In this document: in pieces, positions 1 through 6,924 of the stretch
How positions within the stretch are numbered: position 1 is the stretch's first letter
How the letters are laid out: every line of letters starts with the position of its first letter
NCBI GenBank assembly: GCA_023252115.1
Contig: JAHEXM010000060.1
Location: forward strand, 1 to 8,207
Direction: 5' to 3'
From: Micrococcales bacterium
GTDB taxonomy: Bacteria > Actinomycetota > Actinomycetes > S36-B12 > UBA10799
DNA: 8,207 nt
The notes under the pieces: generated by a model
What the model saw: only the letters and a program-made list of their open reading frames with translations
Databases searched by the model: none
Told to the model about the DNA's origin: nothing
Program-made: the position numbers and the translations under genes

Positions 1-1128
1 CAAGGTGTCAGTGATGTCGAGGCCGAACCAATTCAGTACCGCGCCGATTGCCATTGCGATTGCGGTTGGCGGCGAGAGCCAGGTGCGAACTGCACCAGGT
101 GTGCTTAATGCTCGGACCCAACCGAATCCGGTGCCCGTCACCAGAGTCAGCCCGATCAAGATTGCAACGGCAACTGCGCCCACGATTATCCAGCGTTGCC
201 ATCGCTTGCTCCACGATGAAGCAGGCCCAGCCCAGATCAATCCCACGAACGGAAGTGCCAACAGTCCAATCGGTTTCACACTCGATGCCAACGCAATACA
301 CGCTGACCCAAGCAGCGCCCTGTGCTCGACGGCGAGCACCAGTCCGCTCACGATCAGGCCGATCATCAACGCGTCGTTGTGTGCACCCGAGACGAAATGC
401 ATCAACACCAGCGGGTTCAAAACTCCAAGCCACAGCGCCTTGATGGGATTGATGCCGCCGGCGCCAGCAAGTTTCGGAACACCCCACGCCATCAAAGCCA
501 CGCCAACCAGAGCCAAGACTCGAAACGCCAGGGCGGCCGTATACGGATGTGGCCCGGCGAACTGAGCAACACCGCGCGAGAGCAGCAGGAAGAACTGCCC
601 ATAGGGCGTGGGTGTCTCCGCCCACAACGGATCGACGCCGTCGTTAAACCAACCCGGCACGCTGGAAGATCCATGCGTATACGGATCAATTCCAGCAACC
701 ATCAACTTGCCCTGTGCAAAGTACGAATAGACGTCTCGACTGAACAACGGTGGCGCCAGCACGAGCGGCACGGACCAAGCGACCAAAGTGATCCACAAGC
801 GACGAATGTCGCGGATCGAACCTTTCATTACGTCGTGGCCAAGCAGGAGCCACGCTTGAAGCAACAGTGCGACGCCGATCACGATTGCGCCCTTACAGAT
901 GACGGCACCCAGAGTCGTCGACCGCATGGCATCTACGACGGGGATCTCCAGCAGTGCCGTGTTGATCGGCAGCCAACCCACACCGAAGGCGCCGACAGCA
1001 ATCAAGATGGTCGCAACACATCCGGGAACAATTGATCTGAACGCAAATGCGGTGAAAGTGTCAGCCTCGACATCCGCCCCACCCCGGCGGGCGGATGGGA
1101 TTCGCCCATCGGCGGACTCTGCTGACAC
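1..1128 (-). CDS. Polyprenyl-phosphomannose-dependent alpha-1,6-mannosyltransferase (MptA/MptB type), 3' end off the window
   Basis: The frame is open without a stop from a GTG at 1128 to the window edge, giving 376 residues; the C-terminus is missing. It is a polytopic membrane protein with hydrophobic segments near residues 37-54, 77-96, 113-128 and 191-206 and several more after that. Motifs typical of the MptA/MptB GT-C mannosyltransferases are visible. SRDVYSYFAQG (130-140) carries the Arg-Asp pair expected in the first outer loop; GIDPY is at 146-150; PTPYGQFFLLLSRG is at 173-186; FVSGAHNDALM is at 245-255. The family adds mannose from polyprenyl-phosphate-mannose to the alpha-1,6 mannan core of lipomannan-type glycolipids on the outer face of the membrane. 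No ATG precedes the first membrane segment. The GTG has no Shine-Dalgarno sequence but lies 6 bases after a TACCCT box, which suggests a leaderless start. It is divergent from crtB. MptA and MptB cannot be separated from sequence alone, though the kinase at the other end of the window favours MptA by synteny. Confidence 0.9.
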   Translation of the reverse strand, partial: MSAESADGRIPSARRGGADVEADTFTAFAFRSIVPGCVATILIAVGAFGVGWLPINTALLEIPVVDAMRSTTLGAVICKGAIVIGVALLLQAWLLLGHDVMKGSIRDIRRLWITLVAWSVPLVLAPPLFSRDVYSYFAQGKLMVAGIDPYTHGSSSVPGWFNDGVDPLWAETPTPYGQFFLLLSRGVAQFAGPHPYTAALAFRVLALVGVALMAWGVPKLAGAGGINPIKALWLGVLNPLVLMHFVSGAHNDALMIGLIVSGLVLAVEHRALLGSACIALASSVKPIGLLALPFVGLIWAGPASSWSKRWQRWIIVGAVAVAILIGLTLVTGTGFGWVRALSTPGAVRTWLSPPTAIAMAIGAVLNWFGLDITDTL

Positions 1129-1156
1129 CCGCTGAGGGTACCTGGCTCCGGGTGTC
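1124..1156. repeat. 8+8 bp perfect inverted repeat between mannosyltransferase and crtB
   Basis: GACACCCG at 1124-1131 and CGGGTGTC at 1149-1156 are perfect reverse complements separated by 17 bases. The left arm covers the GTG start of the mannosyltransferase gene and the spacer contains its putative -10 box and a GGTACC palindrome. The right arm lies 38 bases before the crtB start. It could be an operator for a dimeric regulator of both genes, or a hairpin in a crtB leader. No regulator is identified and the match may be incidental in GC-rich DNA. Confidence 0.35.
1135..1140 (-). promoter_or_regulatory. Putative -10 box of the mannosyltransferase gene (leaderless)
   Basis: TACCCT on the minus strand fits the actinobacterial -10 pattern TANNNT. 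Exactly 6 bases separate it from the GTG at 1128, the spacing expected when transcription begins at the start codon. No convincing -35 hexamer is visible. The same arrangement occurs before three other genes in the window, which raises confidence in each. Confidence 0.45.
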
Positions 1157-1181
1157 TGGCTGTAGACCTGCGGCCGCGGTG

Positions 1182-1187
1182 AAAGGA
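1182..1187 (+). promoter_or_regulatory. Ribosome binding site of crtB
   Basis: AAAGGA lies 7 bases before the ATG at 1195, a good Shine-Dalgarno match and spacing. It settles the crtB start. The ATG at 1187, which overlaps the end of this site, is in another frame. crtB is therefore one of the few genes here with a clear leader, unlike the divergently read neighbour. Confidence 0.6.
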
Positions 1188-1194
1188 TGACCGG

Positions 1195-2205
1195 ATGAGC
1201 GTCAAAGAGCTGGACGCGGCCGGAATCGACGGGGCTGCGCTCCGCGCGTCCTACGAACGGTGCCGGGCCATTGCGGCAGCTCATGGGAAAACGTACTTTC
1301 TGGCCACGACACTGCTACCAAAAGCCAAGCGGCCCTTTGTTCACGCCCTCTATGGCCTAGCCCGCCAGGCTGACGAAATCGTCGACGACATGCGCCTGAA
1401 CGTCACTCACACCGAGCGTGTCGCCGCCTTTGAATCGTTCTTTTCAGACTTCTTTCGGGAACTTGACCAGGGATTCTCGGTTCATCCGGTGCGCGCTGCC
1501 GCCATCGACACTGCGATCCGATGGCAGATTCCGGTCGATCATTTTGAGGCTTTTGCCGCCTCGATGCGGATGGATTTGTCCACCACTCGCTATGCGACTT
1601 ACGACGACTTGTACCGATACACCTACGGATCGGGGGCAGTTGTTGGTCTGCAGCTGGTTCCAATCCTCGGCACGTCTAGTCCGGAGGCTATGCGATTTGC
1701 TGGTGAACTCGGCGTCGCATTTCAACTTGCCAATTTCATTCGTGACGTGGGTGAGGACTTGGATCGGGGTCGCGTTTATTTGCCGCTGGACGAACTTGCC
1801 CGAGTCAATGTCTCGGTCGCGGACCTGCAAGAGTGCCATCGAGTTGGTCGAACGACCGACGATGTTCGATCGGCCCTCGCATTTCAGATTGAACGGGTTC
1901 GCGCACTTGAGCAATCGTCACGAACTGGGATCGCCTTGCTTCATCCGTCGTCGCGACCATGCATCGACGCTGCGCGAGTGATGTATTGCGGGATCGTCGA
2001 CGAAGTTGAACGCCGCAACTACGAGATCTTCGGCAACCGGTTGTCGGTATCCCGGCTTCGCCGGTTTGCGATCGCGGTCCCGGCTTGGCGCGATGCTAAA
2101 CGCGCTACTCGTCGTTTTGGACCTGGCGAAATTCCCGCGGCGGTCCCGCGAACGGTTTCCGTTGCACGCCTGACCGACCCCACATCACCCATAGCGCCAA
2201 GGTGA
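1195..2205 (+). CDS. crtB: Phytoene synthase
   Basis: A 336-residue protein of the squalene/phytoene synthase family, a cytosolic or membrane-associated enzyme that condenses two geranylgeranyl diphosphates to phytoene, the first committed step of carotenoid synthesis. The first Asp-rich motif is DEIVD at residues 60-64, within YGLARQADEIVDD (53-65). The second is in FQLANFIRDVGEDLDRGRVY (176-195), with D184 and D188. These bind the diphosphates through Mg2+. TYFLATTLLP (33-42) is also typical of the family. Length is normal for bacterial CrtB, with a basic, probably flexible tail after residue 300. The last 101 bases overlap the 3' end of crtYd on the opposite strand. A squalene or dehydrosqualene synthase is formally possible, but the neighbouring lycopene cyclase genes favour phytoene. 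crtE and crtI are not in the window, so the rest of the pathway must be encoded elsewhere. Confidence 0.93.
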   Translation: MSVKELDAAGIDGAALRASYERCRAIAAAHGKTYFLATTLLPKAKRPFVHALYGLARQADEIVDDMRLNVTHTERVAAFESFFSDFFRELDQGFSVHPVRAAAIDTAIRWQIPVDHFEAFAASMRMDLSTTRYATYDDLYRYTYGSGAVVGLQLVPILGTSSPEAMRFAGELGVAFQLANFIRDVGEDLDRGRVYLPLDELARVNVSVADLQECHRVGRTTDDVRSALAFQIERVRALEQSSRTGIALLHPSSRPCIDAARVMYCGIVDEVERRNYEIFGNRLSVSRLRRFAIAVPAWRDAKRATRRFGPGEIPAAVPRTVSVARLTDPTSPIAPR

Positions 2206-2500
2206 GCAGTACCAACGAAAATCCGAAGAGCAAATCCTCTATCGGCGCGTAGACAAGTCTTCCATCGCCGATGAATGCTGGCGCATGGTCTGCTGGAGTA
2301 GAAGATCCGACGATCGCCGAACCCGAGTAGCTCACCACGCGCAATCCGGTAAGCACAGCGTTCGTCACCAACTGAAATCCCAGGACGATCACATACGCGA
2401 CCCAGAACAACTTGCGAGTCACCAACTTGGTTCGAATCACCCATAGGTCGAGCGCAACAACAATGAGAACTGCACAGCACGCCAAGACCGTATAGGTCAT
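2105..2500 (-). CDS. crtYd: Lycopene cyclase subunit, CrtYd-type
   Basis: A 131-residue membrane protein with three hydrophobic segments (about 3-21, 32-50 and 87-107). The segment PIEDLLFGFSLVLLTLALW (86-104) is the signature of the second subunit of heterodimeric lycopene cyclases, including the conserved P-[IV]-E-D-x-L-x-G-F core. With CrtYc it cyclises the ends of lycopene in the membrane. Its ATG overlaps the crtYc stop as ATGA, so translational coupling is likely; GAGGA directly abuts the ATG. A Ser/Gly/Ala-rich stretch at about 57-83, between helices two and three, looks longer than I would expect. The C-terminal tail (107-131) is polar and is encoded opposite the end of crtB. It could equally be the C50 epsilon-cyclase type (CrtYf), but no crtEb/lbt-type elongase is present to support that. 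Confidence 0.82.
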   Translation of the reverse strand: MTYTVLACCAVLIVVALDLWVIRTKLVTRKLFWVAYVIVLGFQLVTNAVLTGLRVVSYSGSAIVGSSTPADHAPAFIGDGRLVYAPIEDLLFGFSLVLLTLALWVMWGRSGVQRKPFAGPPREFRQVQNDE

Positions 2501-2823
2501 TCCTCATCACCCGCGGGCCAGCCACGAACAGAACGCACAGCCTCAAAAGCCAATATCGAGCAGATCGGAATTACCAGGAAGAACAACACCTCTTCCAATG
2601 GCAGTAACCCGATCCTGATTCGGCTTGTTTGCCGTGGATCAAAGCTCCAGTGACCTGAAGCGATGGCATACACATCCCACAACGAATACACGATCACAAT
2701 CGGGATCAGCGTGAGCAGAAGTCGAAGCCACCGGCGAAAAACTCGGGTCCGCAAAAACACTTCGAGCCAACCAGCCCCGATTAGACACGCCGCGAGCACC
2801 GCAAGGTACGTCAAATGCCGCAT
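2497..2823 (-). CDS. crtYc: Lycopene cyclase subunit, CrtYc-type
   Basis: A 108-residue protein with hydrophobic segments near residues 4-21, 34-48 and 79-96. The run LWDVYAIASGHWSFDP (48-63) followed by LPLEEVLFFLVIP (74-86) is the hallmark of the first subunit of the split actinobacterial lycopene cyclase; E77 and E78 are the conserved acidic pair. The chosen ATG at 2823 gives a product starting MRHLTYL. A longer reading to 3036 would run through thiE and add a non-hydrophobic N-terminus unlike the family. The start is 7 bases after the thiE stop, without a strong ribosome binding site, and the stop overlaps the crtYd start. It must pair with CrtYd to act. Beta- and epsilon-type (CrtYe) subunits cannot be told apart here. 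Confidence 0.85.
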   Translation of the reverse strand: MRHLTYLAVLAACLIGAGWLEVFLRTRVFRRWLRLLLTLIPIVIVYSLWDVYAIASGHWSFDPRQTSRIRIGLLPLEEVLFFLVIPICSILAFEAVRSVRGWPAGDEE

Positions 2824-2830
2824 AGTGGAT

Positions 2831-3508
2831 TCACGACTCGTAGCCGAACGGTGCGAGCTTGGCCAGCAGATCACCAGCAGCTTGCTCTGGGTCATCGGCT
2901 TGGGTGATCGCCCGGACGACGACGATGCGTTCAGCTCCGTTAGCGACGACCTGCTCAACGGTGTCACGGTCGATGCCACCGATCGCGAACCACGGTGGTA
3001 CTTCGGGTCGACCGCGGGCCCAATCAGCAACATCACCGATCACGTCGAGCCCGATTGCTGGCCTTCCGGGCTTTGTTGGGGTCTCCCAGACCGGACCAAC
3101 GGCGAAATAGTCAACGCCCGTTTGAAGTGCAGCGGCCGTTGCTTGGTCGAATGAATGTGATGAACGGCCAATGATCGGAGCCTCACCAAGCAAATCGCGA
3201 GCAAATGGAACTGGCAAATCATCTTGACCAAGGTGCAGAACTGGAGCGCCAGACGAAGCGGCGAGCTCGGGTCGATCATTGACGGCCCACAAGACATTAG
3301 CTTTCGAGCAGACGTCGCCAATTACCGCGAGCGCGTCGAGCTCGTCCGTTGTATCAAGATTCTTTTCGCGTAATTGCACAATGTCGACGCCACCTGCGCA
3401 GGCAGCCTCGACAAATTGCGCTAGGTCGTTCTGGCGACGCCGAGCGTCCGTGCACAGGTACAGGCGGGCCGATGCGAGCCGTTCTCGCACCATTGCGCTG
3501 TCGACCAT
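2831..3508 (-). CDS. thiE: Thiamine-phosphate synthase
   Basis: A 225-residue (beta/alpha)8 enzyme that joins the pyrimidine diphosphate (HMP-PP) to thiazole phosphate to give thiamine monophosphate. All family motifs are visible: VQLREK (44-49), ND (77-78), HLGQDDLP (92-99), GRSSHS (114-119), the loop GPVWETPTKPG (138-148) and AIGGI (175-179). The first ATG (3508) is 14 bases after the stop of the upstream ligase gene. A second ATG five codons later (3493) is equally possible, and neither has a clear Shine-Dalgarno sequence. It lies in a minus-strand operon between the ligase and crtYc, apart from thiO-thiS-thiG on the other strand. No riboswitch is seen in front of the operon. The tight spacing suggests its expression follows the ligase promoter. 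Confidence 0.95.
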   Translation of the reverse strand: MVDSAMVRERLASARLYLCTDARRRQNDLAQFVEAACAGGVDIVQLREKNLDTTDELDALAVIGDVCSKANVLWAVNDRPELAASSGAPVLHLGQDDLPVPFARDLLGEAPIIGRSSHSFDQATAAALQTGVDYFAVGPVWETPTKPGRPAIGLDVIGDVADWARGRPEVPPWFAIGGIDRDTVEQVVANGAERIVVVRAITQADDPEQAAGDLLAKLAPFGYES

Positions 3509-3522
3509 GCAGCCATTCTGAC

Positions 3523-4665
3523 TTACCAGCCAATTGGCTCGTTAGTACGCCATTCGTCGAGTAAGAGTTGGACCACATCACGAAAGTCCTCGTTCGTTGC
3601 ATAGGCAGCCCTTTGGCGTAGATAACCGGGACCTCCCGCAACGATGTCGCTGACACTCTCAAGCTCTGTTTTGCACCCCAATTCGGCGGCAGCCGGAGCA
3701 AGCGACTCAAGCTGTTCTTCGACGAGCTCGACAATTGGCAGGGTGTCTCCGGCAGAGTTGACGATCAGTTCCGCAGCGAGTCCGTGACGTGCGGCCCGCC
3801 ATTTGTTTTCCTTCAATACCCAAGGCGGCAGTGTTGGAAGAGCCTGCCCCTCGGCAAAGCGCTGGCCGAGATCGTGAATCAGACTCTGCGCGACTGCCGC
3901 GAGCGAAATGATCTCGCGCATGGTTCCCATTGCGTCAGTCATTCGCATCTCGACGGTGCCGAATCCTGGGTGCGGACGAATGTCCCACCACAATTCGCGC
4001 ACCGACTTGAGGGCACCGCCTTCGATCAGAACGTCAAGCAGATCAACAAACTCGTCCCAGCCCGAAAGGTGGGGCGGCAAATCCTCAGTCGGCATTTGCT
4101 CAAACACCTTCGTACGTGTCGATACCAAACCGGTGTCGTAGGAATGCCAGAACGGACTCGATCCTGACAACGCAATGAATAGTGGCATTTGAATCGCCGC
4201 AGAATTTGCGATCGCTACTGCAGCATCTCCAGAACGAACTCCCACGTGGTAGTGAATCCCGTGGCACATAGAGCGTTGAGCCGGCCACCCAATCTCGCTG
4301 GCGAAATTTTGATAGCGCGGCAAGTCGGTAACGGTGAGGTCGCGCCACGAAGTGCTGGGATGCAGACCACCGCCTTGCAAAGCTAGTCCGCGTTTGTCGA
4401 GAGCTACGGTGACTTCGGCAATCGTTTCGTTTAGATCGGCTTGTGCATCCGCAACGGTGTCACAAATGCCGGTAATGATTTCGATGCTGGATTGATAGAA
4501 CTCGTGTTTCGCTTTTGGGTGTTCGCCACCAAATCGTGCGCTGATCTCGTCGAGGATCTCGCTGGAGGCTGGCACGAGTTCCAGAGTCTGCTTGTCGACG
4601 ATGCCCAGTTCGACCTCGACGCCGAGCGTGCTTTCAGGCGAAGAATTGAACTCGAGGGACAACAC
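3523..4665 (-). CDS. YbdK/GCS2-type carboxylate-amine ligase (glutamate-cysteine ligase-like)
   Basis: A 380-residue soluble ATP-dependent ligase of the GCS2 family, close to the usual length of about 370-380. Visible signatures are GVEVELGIVD (15-24) for the metal and glutamate site, HGIHYHVGV (135-143), GSSPFWHSYDTG (168-179), the segment WWDIRPHPGFGTVEMR (226-241), and ENKWRAARHG (286-295). Members ligate glutamate and cysteine in vitro or are left as carboxylate-amine ligases of unknown substrate; a role in thiol metabolism is inference. EgtA of ergothioneine synthesis is a relative, but no egt genes are here. The GTG at 4665 lacks a Shine-Dalgarno sequence but follows a TACGGT box by 6 bases. 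A TTG follows immediately as an alternative start. It is the first gene of the operon with thiE, crtYc and crtYd. Confidence 0.88.
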   Translation of the reverse strand: MLSLEFNSSPESTLGVEVELGIVDKQTLELVPASSEILDEISARFGGEHPKAKHEFYQSSIEIITGICDTVADAQADLNETIAEVTVALDKRGLALQGGGLHPSTSWRDLTVTDLPRYQNFASEIGWPAQRSMCHGIHYHVGVRSGDAAVAIANSAAIQMPLFIALSGSSPFWHSYDTGLVSTRTKVFEQMPTEDLPPHLSGWDEFVDLLDVLIEGGALKSVRELWWDIRPHPGFGTVEMRMTDAMGTMREIISLAAVAQSLIHDLGQRFAEGQALPTLPPWVLKENKWRAARHGLAAELIVNSAGDTLPIVELVEEQLESLAPAAAELGCKTELESVSDIVAGGPGYLRQRAAYATNEDFRDVVQLLLDEWRTNEPIGW

Positions 4666-4671
4666 GTGCCA

Positions 4672-4677
4672 ACCGTA
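4672..4677 (-). promoter_or_regulatory. Putative -10 box of the ligase-thiE-crtYc-crtYd operon
   Basis: TACGGT on the minus strand fits TANNNT, with 6 bases to the GTG start at 4665, as in leaderless actinobacterial promoters. No clear -35 is seen. A normally spaced -35 would fall on the -10 box of the divergent thiO promoter. Confidence 0.42.
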
Positions 4678-4694
4678 TGGGGACAGCTGCGTCG

Positions 4695-4700
4695 TACGCT
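4695..4700 (+). promoter_or_regulatory. Putative -10 box of the thiO-thiS-thiG operon
   Basis: TACGCT fits TANNNT and stands 7 bases before the GTG at 4708. This supports that GTG, rather than the upstream GTG at 4666, as a leaderless start of thiO. Confidence 0.42.
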
Positions 4701-4707
4701 CATTGAT

Positions 4708-5835
4708 GTGTCCACGAATGCCGGCTCGGCCTCAAGCGACCTGCTCGTCGTCGGCGGCGGAGCCATCGGGCTAGCAATCGCGTGGGAGGCCGCGCGTAAC
4801 GGCCGCTCGGTCAGAATCTGTGACCCCGACCCAGGGCATGGTGCCTCGTGGGTGGCCGCAGGAATGTTGGCGCCAATCAACGAAGCCCATTTTGGCGAAG
4901 ATGATCGACTTCCCGTTGCTCTTGCTGCCCTTAACTCCTGGAAATCGTTTGCAGCGGAAGTCACGCAGGCCACTGGGCAACCAATCGGCCTTCGCGAGGA
5001 AGGCAGCATCGTCGTCGCTTACGACACGGACGACCGAGTTGCCACCGATCGAATGCGCTTGTTTCACGCGAGCCTTGGCCTAACGGCGACTGAGTTAACA
5101 ATCGCCGAATGCCGCAAATTGGAACCGTGGCTGTCACCCGACATTGCTGGCGGAACGTTGGTGGAAGGCGACCTGTCAGTCAACAATCGTGCGTTGGTGG
5201 AGGCGTTGCTACGTGCCAATGAACTCTGCGGCGTTGAGTTTGACCGACGCCATGTGTCGGCAATCCAGTTAGATACGACTGGCGCCCGTGCCAGGGGCGT
5301 GATTTTTGATGACGGCGATCACGCCAACGCCGACGTCGTCGTGTTAGCTGCGGGCACCTGGTCAGCCCTCGTGCAGGGTCTTCCCGCTCAAGTCGTACCA
5401 CCCGTTCATCCGCGCAAGGGCCAAATACTTCGCTTGCGCGCCACCGCTGAACAACCTCAACCGCTGACGCGAAGTCTGATCGCCCTGGTTCAGGGTTCGA
5501 ATGTTTATCTTGTGCCGCGCAGCAATGGGGAACTTGTCATCGGTGCCACTCAGGAAGATCGAGGCTTTCACACTTCAGTAACGGCCGGCGGAATATGGGA
5601 ATTGCTACGTGATGCGCGGCTAGTGATTCCCGCGATTGGTGAAATGGAAATCGGCGAAATGGCGGCTGGCTTGCGCCCAGCGACTCCCGACAATGCTGCC
5701 ATCGTCGGACGCACGGAGATCGACGGTTTGCTCATCGCGACCGGGCACGGCCGAAACGGCATCTTGTTTACTCCGTTGACCGCGCAAATAATCAACGACC
5801 TGATTGAAGGGCGAGCGCCAATCGCCCAGGCATAA
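4708..5835 (+). CDS. thiO: Glycine oxidase ThiO
   Basis: A FAD-dependent D-amino-acid-oxidase-family enzyme of 375 residues. It oxidises glycine to dehydroglycine (iminoacetate), which ThiG uses for thiazole synthesis. The Rossmann dinucleotide motif VVGGGAIGLAIAW is close to the N-terminus, followed by ASWVAAGMLAPINEA. Farther on come HPRKGQILRLR, a YLVPRSNGELVIGATQEDRG segment, GLRPATPDNAAIVG and ATGHGRNGILFTPLTA, all characteristic of ThiO. The start is a GTG with a TACGCT box 7 bases before it. An in-frame GTG at 4666 has a better Shine-Dalgarno sequence (GAGGGA, 6 bases away) but would add 14 residues and leave no room for a promoter outside the ligase gene. It leads the plus-strand thiamine operon, with thiS 50 bases downstream. 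Confidence 0.93.
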   Translation: MSTNAGSASSDLLVVGGGAIGLAIAWEAARNGRSVRICDPDPGHGASWVAAGMLAPINEAHFGEDDRLPVALAALNSWKSFAAEVTQATGQPIGLREEGSIVVAYDTDDRVATDRMRLFHASLGLTATELTIAECRKLEPWLSPDIAGGTLVEGDLSVNNRALVEALLRANELCGVEFDRRHVSAIQLDTTGARARGVIFDDGDHANADVVVLAAGTWSALVQGLPAQVVPPVHPRKGQILRLRATAEQPQPLTRSLIALVQGSNVYLVPRSNGELVIGATQEDRGFHTSVTAGGIWELLRDARLVIPAIGEMEIGEMAAGLRPATPDNAAIVGRTEIDGLLIATGHGRNGILFTPLTAQIINDLIEGRAPIAQA

Positions 5836-5885
5836 CGTCTCGACCCAAACCGGTTCAGCCCAACAACGAGCCGACGGTGACCACG

Positions 5886-6877
<992 letters not shown>

Positions 6878-6912
6878 CGCCGCGGCTGCGCCGGAATGGC
6901 GTACCCAGTTCG

Positions 6913-6918
6913 TACACT
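6913..6918 (+). promoter_or_regulatory. Putative -10 box of the kinase gene
   Basis: TACACT fits TANNNT and is followed by 6 bases and then the GTG at 6925, again the leaderless arrangement. It lies in the 47-base gap after thiG, so the kinase probably has its own promoter. No -35 match is evident. Confidence 0.42.
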
Positions 6919-6924
6919 CGGGCG

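Noticed and set aside
1094..1110. GATGGG-N5-CCCATC hairpin
   Set aside because: It lies inside the mannosyltransferase coding region, is only 6 bp long and has no T-run, so it is not a convincing terminator or operator.
5..1135. Overlapping plus-strand and other-frame reading frames (5-565, 322-1035, 8-625 minus) at the left end
   Set aside because: They are antisense or out of frame to the mannosyltransferase, whose frame shows clear family motifs. Their translations are low-complexity and match no family I know.
1121..1180. TPP-riboswitch-like words (GCTGAGGGTACCTGG) before crtB
   Set aside because: The order and spacing of the conserved TPP elements are not met, and the downstream gene is not a thiamine gene.
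4441..4707. Upstream in-frame extension of thiO by 89 codons
   Set aside because: It lies antisense to the conserved N-terminus of the ligase, and ThiO proteins normally start just before the FAD-binding motif.
6878..6912. GC-rich possible hairpin between thiG and the kinase as a terminator
   Set aside because: The possible stems are short and imperfect with no following T-run, so I do not call a terminator.
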